DNA of 64,000 bases from CBDFKS01 sp965248905 (lineage in GTDB: Bacteria; Chloroflexota; Dehalococcoidia; Lucifugimonadales; JAGWBF01): positions 310,001 to 374,000 of the forward strand of contig CBDFKS010000007.1 in NCBI GenBank assembly GCA_965248905.1, in the 5' to 3' direction. Positions 59,162-64,000 of this stretch are shown here, piece by piece. Position 1 is the stretch's first letter, and the number at the start of each line of letters is the position of its first letter. Under the pieces are notes generated by a model. That model saw only the letters and a list, made by a program, of their open reading frames with translations, was not told the DNA's origin and did no database searches. A program made the position numbers and the translations under genes.

Positions 59162-60565
59162 ATGGTCGGGATAAAGTCATATGGGGCCTATGTGCCCAGG
59201 TATCGTCTGGGCCAGGAAACCGCTGGATGGGGCTCCTCGGCGGAGAAGGCGGTTGCCAACTTCGATGAGGACAGCGTTACGATGGCAGTGGCTGCAGGCA
59301 GGCACTGTCTTGCTGGAACTGACCCGCAGACCGTCGACGGCCTGATTTTCGCCACGACTACACCACCATACATCGAGAAGCAATGCGCTTCGATCATAGC
59401 CACTGCCCTGGACCTTCGTCGCGACATAATGACCGCTGATGTTACCGGGGTCCTCAGAGCCGGCACTACGGCTATGAAGATGGCCATGGACTCGGTGAAC
59501 GGGGGCTCAGCCAAACAGGTGCTGGTAGTGGCATCTGATACCCGCCTCGCGACCCCACGGGGCGATATGGAGCGCAACCTGGGAGATGGCGCAGCTGCGC
59601 TGCTCATTGGCCAGGACGGGGTCGTAGCTTCCATAGAAGGCACCCATTTGGTCAGCGAGAACATGCTCGACGTGTGGCGTTCTCAGGGTGACTCCTTCAT
59701 ACGTTCCTGGGAAGACCGCTTCGTGAACGAAGAAGGATTGGAACGTATCCTTGTAGAGTCAGCCGGTGGATTTATGTCCAAGTACGGCTTAACCCCGAAG
59801 GACTTCGCCAAGGTCGCTTTCTACTCTCCCGATGCCCGTAGGCACTCTCAGTTGGGGCGACGTTTGGGATTTTCGCCAGAGCAGCTTCAGGACCCCCTTT
59901 TCGGGAAGGTCGGTAACACCGGGGCGGCCTACCCATTGATGCTTCTGGCAGCGGCTCTCGATGGCTCTTCCGATGGGGACTTGATCCTGATTGCCAGCTA
60001 TGGCGATGGCAGCGACGTGCTCTCGTTCCGAGCGAGCTCGAACACTCAGGGCACGAAAAATGCCGTGGCCATCGAGAAGCAGATCGAGGCCAAGGCGATG
60101 CTCCCCAGCTACGAGACATACGCCCGCTGGCGTGATGTGTGGACATCGGATGCGGCGCGGCGACCCCCACCAGCGGTGCCGTCCGTTACGGCACTATGGC
60201 GCGAAGGAGACCAGAACATCCGCCTCTACGGCGCAAAGTGCAATTCCTGTGGCACCGTCCAATACCCGCCTCAACGAGTCTGTACGGTGTGCCAGACCAA
60301 GGACGACTCTGAGCCTGTTCGTCTTTCCGACAAGAAAGGCAGCGTGTTCACTTACTCCATGGACTATCTGGCCGGCACCACCGATACCCCTCTGGTAATT
60401 ACGGTGGTTAACTTCGATGGCGGAGGCCGGATGCTGTGCATGATGACCGACAGGGAGCTAAATGAGGTGCAGATAGGGATGCCCGTTGAGATGAGCTTCC
60501 GAAAACTTAAGGTGGTGAACGGAATCCACAACTACTACTGGAAGTCGGTGCCGGTACGGGCCTGA
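59162..60565 (+). CDS. HMG-CoA synthase-like (thiolase-fold) protein with OB-fold/zinc-ribbon C-terminus
   Basis: 467 residues from ATG 59162 (GAGGTG upstream). Residues 1-320 are a thiolase-fold enzyme of the HMG-CoA-synthase-like branch: SYGAYVPRYRLGQETAGWGS, then VTGVLRAGTTAMKMAMDSVN where canonical enzymes carry the catalytic Cys. That Cys is replaced by Leu or Val here; the family with this extension often lacks it. FRASSNTQGTKNAVAIEKQI leads to a C-terminal DUF35 unit with rubredoxin-like zinc ribbon (YGAKCNSCGTVQYPPQRVCT, VCQTKDD) and OB fold (GSVFTYSMDYLAGTTDTPLV). The DUF35 fusion is characteristic of acyl-CoA-handling partners of SCP-x-type thiolases, and a thiolase follows 42 bases on. 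Confidence 0.85.
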   Translation: MVGIKSYGAYVPRYRLGQETAGWGSSAEKAVANFDEDSVTMAVAAGRHCLAGTDPQTVDGLIFATTTPPYIEKQCASIIATALDLRRDIMTADVTGVLRAGTTAMKMAMDSVNGGSAKQVLVVASDTRLATPRGDMERNLGDGAAALLIGQDGVVASIEGTHLVSENMLDVWRSQGDSFIRSWEDRFVNEEGLERILVESAGGFMSKYGLTPKDFAKVAFYSPDARRHSQLGRRLGFSPEQLQDPLFGKVGNTGAAYPLMLLAAALDGSSDGDLILIASYGDGSDVLSFRASSNTQGTKNAVAIEKQIEAKAMLPSYETYARWRDVWTSDAARRPPPAVPSVTALWREGDQNIRLYGAKCNSCGTVQYPPQRVCTVCQTKDDSEPVRLSDKKGSVFTYSMDYLAGTTDTPLVITVVNFDGGGRMLCMMTDRELNEVQIGMPVEMSFRKLKVVNGIHNYYWKSVPVRA

Positions 60566-60607
60566 TCGAATAGAAATGCATAGTTGACATAAATGAGGAG
60601 TTGAGCA

Positions 60608-61779
60608 ATGCAGGGTATAAAGGACCGGGTTGCCATTATCGGGATGGGCTGCACCAAGTTCGGGGAGCGTTGGGACGCCAGCGCCGCCGACCTGATGGTG
60701 GATGCCGCCTACGAGGCATATGAGGATGCGGGCATAACCTCCAAGGATGTGCAGGCAGCCTGGCTGGGCACTGTTCAGACCTCTCGCACCGGCCAACCTT
60801 TAGCCCAGGCGCTCAAGCTGGACTACATTCCCATCACTCGAGTGGAGAACGCCTGCGCCACCGCCACCGACGCTTTCAGGAACGCCAGCTACGCCGTAGC
60901 CGCTGGCATCTACGACATAGTGCTTGTGGTAGGCGTGGAGAAGCTGAAGGACTCTGGGTTTTCGGGACTTGCGGTGGGCGAAGGTGTCGCAGCGAGGTGG
61001 CCCCTCCCACTCCTCCTCCCTCGCAATTCGCGCTGGCCGCGACCCGGTATTTCCACCACTACGGCATACCCTATGAGGAAGGCAAGCGGACTCTGGCTCA
61101 GATAGCTTCCAAGAACCACCACAATGGCACGCTGAACCCAAAGGCCCATTTTCAGAGAGAGGTCAGCGTTGAGCAGATCATGAAGGCGCCTATGATCGCC
61201 TGGCCGCTGGGTCTATACGACTGCTGCGGCGTAAGCGATGGGGCTGCTGCCGCAATCATCACCACGCCGGAGATCGCCAAGACATTCCGGCGCGACTATG
61301 TGCTGGTCAAGGGCTTGGGGCTTGCCGTGGGCTCCTTCGGCATCCTGCGCGACGACTGGGACTTTGTCCACTTCCCAGAGAACGTGCGAGCTGCCGAGGC
61401 GTCCTATCAAGAGGCAGGTATCACCAATCCCCGCGAAGAGATTGACCTCGCCATCGTCCACGACTGTTTTACAATCACTGAGCTGATAATTGCCGAGGAC
61501 CTGGGCTTCAGTCCCCGGGGTAAGGCCGGCGAGGATGTGGAGGCAGGCACCTTCACCCTGGAGGGCGACCTCCCCATCAACACCGACGGAGGCTTGAAGT
61601 GCTTCGGCCACCCCATCGGCGCCAGCGGTATCAGGATGATATATGAGGTTTACAAGCAGCTACAGGACAAGGCCGGGCCCCGCCAGGTCAAGAAGGCCGA
61701 TCTGGGACTCACCCACAACCTGGGAGGTAGGCCAGGCTCCTTCACGGCGTCTGTGGCCATTTTCGGGCGGGCAGAGTAG
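60608..61779 (+). pseudogene. SCP-x-type acetyl-CoA acetyltransferase (thiolase), frameshifted
   Basis: Non-condensing/condensing thiolase of the sterol-carrier-protein-x branch. From ATG 60608: RVAIIGMGCTKFGERWDASA, then catalytic Cys in VENACATATDAFRNASYAVA, to EKLKDSGFSGLAVGEG, where the frame is lost near 60995-61010 in a C-rich stretch (GGCCCCTCCCACTCC). The rest lies one frame away: FALAATRYFHHYGIPYEEGK, PLGLYDCCGVSDGAAAAIIT, and the His motif CFGHPIGASGIRMIYEV. One extra C restores a normal ~390-residue protein. Both halves have all active-site residues, so an assembly error or a very recent mutation is likely. Partner of the DUF35-fused protein upstream. Confidence 0.85.
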
Positions 61780-61864
61780 GCCGAGACATATACTACAGCA
61801 GTAAAGTTAGGACCCACGTGCTTTCATTGGCAAGTTATCTCTTGAGTTAAAGTTGAGGTGTGAA

Positions 61865-61999
61865 ATGCCGGAAGTAGAGTGCGACCACTGTAAGGGTACC
61901 GGAAGATGCAAGGAAATGTGGTGTTCTCTTTGCCACCCCCACACCTCCGTCGCTTCCAACTGCAGACACTGCAAAGGGACGGGGAAGGTCACGACTTAG
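61865..61999 (+). CDS. 44-aa DnaJ-type zinc-finger (CxxCxGxG-like) protein
   Basis: A very small protein: MPEVECDHCKGTGRCKEMWC, SLCHPHTSVASNCRHC then KGTGKVTT. It has the repeated CxxC-x-G-T-G pattern of the DnaJ zinc domain (CDHCKGTG, CRHCKGTG) with two further Cys between. GAGGTG lies 5 bases before ATG 61865. It is alone between the thiolase and DUF433 genes. Role unknown; probably a metal-binding chaperone-like or redox protein. Confidence 0.75.
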   Translation: MPEVECDHCKGTGRCKEMWCSLCHPHTSVASNCRHCKGTGKVTT

Positions 62000-62111
62000 A
62001 GGCGCGACCCGGTACCTGGCTGCAATACCCGTTGATCCCCTTGTTGGCACCTGGGCAACCTAATAGTGCCCCAGCGGGCCAATTTAGAGTCAGTCAGAGC
62101 TGAGAGATTCA

Positions 62112-62351
62112 ATGGAAGACTGGAAAGAGCGAATTTCCATAAATCCCAACGTTTGTCATGGGACGCCCTGCATCAAGGGTACCAGGATCTGGATGTCACT
62201 CATTGTAGATAACCTTGCCTTTGGATCTACAGAGAAGGAAATCCTGGCGGCATACCCTTCATTGAAACAGGAGGATATACAGGCAGCCCTTGCGTATGCC
62301 GCTGAAATGGCCCGAGAACGTTATGTGGACATCCCGCTGACCAGGCATTGA
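62112..62351 (+). CDS. DUF433 (VapB45-like antitoxin) protein
   Basis: 79 residues: ISINPNVCHGTPCIKGTRIW and LAFGSTEKEILAAYPSLKQE, the DUF433 helix-turn-helix family. These proteins normally precede a DUF5615 PIN-like toxin gene, but here the transposase gene of an IS1182 element ends 12 bases after the stop, on the other strand, so the partner is absent or displaced beyond the window. Confidence 0.85.
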   Translation: MEDWKERISINPNVCHGTPCIKGTRIWMSLIVDNLAFGSTEKEILAAYPSLKQEDIQAALAYAAEMARERYVDIPLTRH

Positions 62352-64000
62352 TGAGGACCGAACTAGGAGTCTGAGCAATTAGTGATGCCGGTCATGGGAG
62401 CCTCGAGCAGCGTGGGGCAATAGGGAGACCGCGCGGATGGCCGTGGACGGATTGATCGGATGAATCGCGCCACGGGACCGCTGAAGAAGAGGAAGATGAG
62501 CGGTCGCAGCTTCGAAATGGACCGGTTCGCGCCCTCGTCGCCAGCGGCCTGCTCCGGGTTGACCGGGTGACGCTGGATGGGCAGCAAGGCCGCGATCTTC
62601 TTAACATTGAACGCGGCGCACACCAGGTTCCATTCGCTGCCCACGTTCTGCCTACCCCGATACCAGAACCGCCGGAATCCCATGCCGACCTTGATCTGCC
62701 CGAACACCGGTTCTACCGTACATTTGCGCCGACGATAGAGCTCTCGATGGCCCGTCCCGTCCATAATCCGCTTGAGTTCGCGTTTGGCCAGGTGACCCTG
62801 GCCCACGCTGATCACTTCACGACCATCAGCGGCTTCGTACTGGCCACACGTGCAGGCCACGGGCTCCATCGTCTTGTATGTTCTCGCCCCGTTGGTGGGA
62901 TGCTCATGAGCAAAGGCGAAGGTGTGACCGCGGGGGCAAACAAACCTGTCCTGATCCCGGTCGTAGCTGAGGCGGTCCAGTTTGCCTACCTCCTGACCTT
63001 CTTTTCCCTCTCGGGTCGTGGCACACACCGGCGTCACGCCCCGCTTCCGGCAACTGTCCAGCGTGTTCTGGTTCCCGTAGCCCGCGTCAGTCACCAACGC
63101 CCGGGGCACCTGGTCCAGCTCCTGCTCCATGTGCGCCAGGATCGGTTCGGCTGCGTGTGCGTCACTGACCGAGTCCTCGATATGGTTCGACACGATGATC
63201 TGGTTGTCCATGTCCACTGCGGCCTGGGCATTATAGACGTATCGAGTCCCGTCCCCCGGCTTGCTAAAGCACCGTGCATCATGGTCCGCAAAGGAGACCT
63301 GCTTCTTCGGGTCGATCGGCTCGTCGGGGTGTTCCCTCTTCTCCCGCTCCTCCAAGGCGGCCTTGGCCTCTTCGATCTTCTCCAGCCGCTGTTCCCGCCG
63401 CGCCAGTTCGTCCGACACCCGGTAGCCATCCGAATCGGGGCTGCATTCCTGGTCCTCCTGCTCGTCGGTGGCCTGCGCCGCCTCGAGCAACTGCTCAATT
63501 TCCACCCTCAGCTTCGATTCCTCCTCCAGCATGCGGCCGTAGCTCATGGCCTTATGCTTGGAAGTGTCGGCCTCTACCTTGGAACCATCCAGTGCCACCG
63601 CACCGAGCCGCGCCAGCCCTAAGGCGCGGGCCAGCTTCACCGTCTGTACGAAGACCTCTTTCATATCGTCCCGGTGCCGCTGCCGGAACTCGATGAAGGT
63701 CCTGAACACCGGGGTCTCCATGCCCGCCAGGTACTTGAAGGCCAGGTTCTCCTGGCAGGCCCGCTGGAGTTTGCGAGAGCTGAATATCCCAACGGTGAAA
63801 CCGTACAGGATGACCTTCAGCATCAGGCGCGGATGGTAGGCGGGCTGGCCGAGGTTTCCGTAGCGCGCTTCCAGGGCACTCAGATCCACTTGGTCCACCA
63901 AGTCATTGATCAGGTGAGCAGGGTGATTCTCATCCACGAAGTCCTGCAAACTCGGGGGCAGTAGGAATGGTTGGCTTTGATCGTACGATCGAAACATTGG
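62352..64000 (-). mobile_element. IS1182-family element, right end outside window
   Basis: Single-gene insertion sequence immediately after the DUF433 gene. The left terminal repeat could not be fixed because the right end is outside the window; the limits given are the transposase plus the short gap. Confidence 0.65.
62363..63997 (-). CDS. IS1182-family transposase
   Basis: 544-residue DDE transposase of the IS1182 family. N-terminal RSYDQSQPFLLPPSLQDFVD and PAYHPRLMLKVILYGFTVGI are typical; the first Asp is in GAVALDGSKVEADTSKHKAM, the second in RALVTDAGYGNQNTLDSCRK, and Glu in RRRKCTVEPVFGQIKVGMGF. A coiled-coil Glu/Arg-rich stretch (RREQRLEKIEEAKAALEERE) lies between. The N-terminus begins three bases from the window end, so the element's right end lies outside. 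Confidence 0.93.
   Translation of the reverse strand: MFRSYDQSQPFLLPPSLQDFVDENHPAHLINDLVDQVDLSALEARYGNLGQPAYHPRLMLKVILYGFTVGIFSSRKLQRACQENLAFKYLAGMETPVFRTFIEFRQRHRDDMKEVFVQTVKLARALGLARLGAVALDGSKVEADTSKHKAMSYGRMLEEESKLRVEIEQLLEAAQATDEQEDQECSPDSDGYRVSDELARREQRLEKIEEAKAALEEREKREHPDEPIDPKKQVSFADHDARCFSKPGDGTRYVYNAQAAVDMDNQIIVSNHIEDSVSDAHAAEPILAHMEQELDQVPRALVTDAGYGNQNTLDSCRKRGVTPVCATTREGKEGQEVGKLDRLSYDRDQDRFVCPRGHTFAFAHEHPTNGARTYKTMEPVACTCGQYEAADGREVISVGQGHLAKRELKRIMDGTGHRELYRRRKCTVEPVFGQIKVGMGFRRFWYRGRQNVGSEWNLVCAAFNVKKIAALLPIQRHPVNPEQAAGDEGANRSISKLRPLIFLFFSGPVARFIRSIRPRPSARSPYCPTLLEAPMTGITNCSDS

Noticed and set aside
1..64000. CRISPR array, prophage or replication origin
   Set aside because: No regularly spaced repeats, no phage structural genes, and no dnaA-box cluster were seen.

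Overview
The window looks like a chromosomal segment of an uncultured Chloroflexota bacterium, probably Dehalococcoidia or a SAR202-like relative. This is inferred from gene content: three LLM-class F420-type flavin oxidoreductases, two large xanthine-dehydrogenase-type molybdopterin subunits, NIPSNAP proteins, an acetamidase/formamidase, an epoxide hydrolase, two MFS carriers, and the order tuf-rpmG-secE-nusG-rplK-rplA-rplJ-rplL. Base composition is moderate (judged by eye), coding is dense on both strands, and many starts are GTG or TTG. No phage, plasmid origin or CRISPR array was seen.

Layout. 0-4 kb: end of a molybdopterin oxidase, an LLM oxidoreductase and a glyoxalase-like protein. 4-14 kb: housekeeping (uvrC, a Xer recombinase, thrB, lysC, a GT2 glycosyltransferase, a TPR protein) with a decayed rpiB tail and a frameshifted Uma2 nuclease. 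13.6-14.3 kb: a FrnE/DsbA-like protein whose first redox cysteine is an in-frame UGA. 14.6-28.7 kb: envelope proteins, glmS, a peptide-type ABC importer without its ATPases, and two peptidases. 28.7-34 kb: ribosomal and translation genes, an L10 leader with attenuator, and tRNA-Thr and tRNA-Tyr. 34-41 kb: catabolic and small alpha/beta-barrel genes. 41-44.2 kb: two near-identical 1325-bp IS4-family elements in the same orientation, flanking a rhodanese gene whose catalytic cysteine is also UGA. 44-50 kb: a second molybdopterin oxidase, two adjacent toxin-antitoxin modules, tRNA-Gln and an LLM enzyme. 50-64 kb: an MFS carrier, a class III cyclase with UGA at a zinc-site cysteine, comM, decayed DUF4258 next to DUF2283, DUF5995, a beta-propeller protein, epoxide hydrolase, an HMG-CoA-synthase-like/thiolase pair, small zinc proteins, DUF433 and an IS1182 transposase.

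Main result. Three separate genes each carry one in-frame UGA exactly where the family has a functional cysteine: FrnE C-P-W-C, the rhodanese active-site loop, and a C-x-x-C of the cyclase N-terminal cluster. In each, an RNA hairpin begins 9-16 nt after the UGA and its loop lies 16-23 nt after it, the geometry of bacterial SECIS elements. I infer that this organism makes selenoproteins; the cyclase case is the least familiar to me. The genes for selenocysteine synthesis and insertion are not in the window.

Three genes (Uma2, cyclase, thiolase) are interrupted by what look like single-base losses, two of them at homopolymers, so assembly error should be excluded before calling them dead. Mobile and repeat activity is marked: the two IS4 copies sit at the same position inside two copies of a dispersed GC-rich hairpin repeat, and a repeat-bearing 158-bp element with 15-bp terminal inverted repeats lies 3 kb away.
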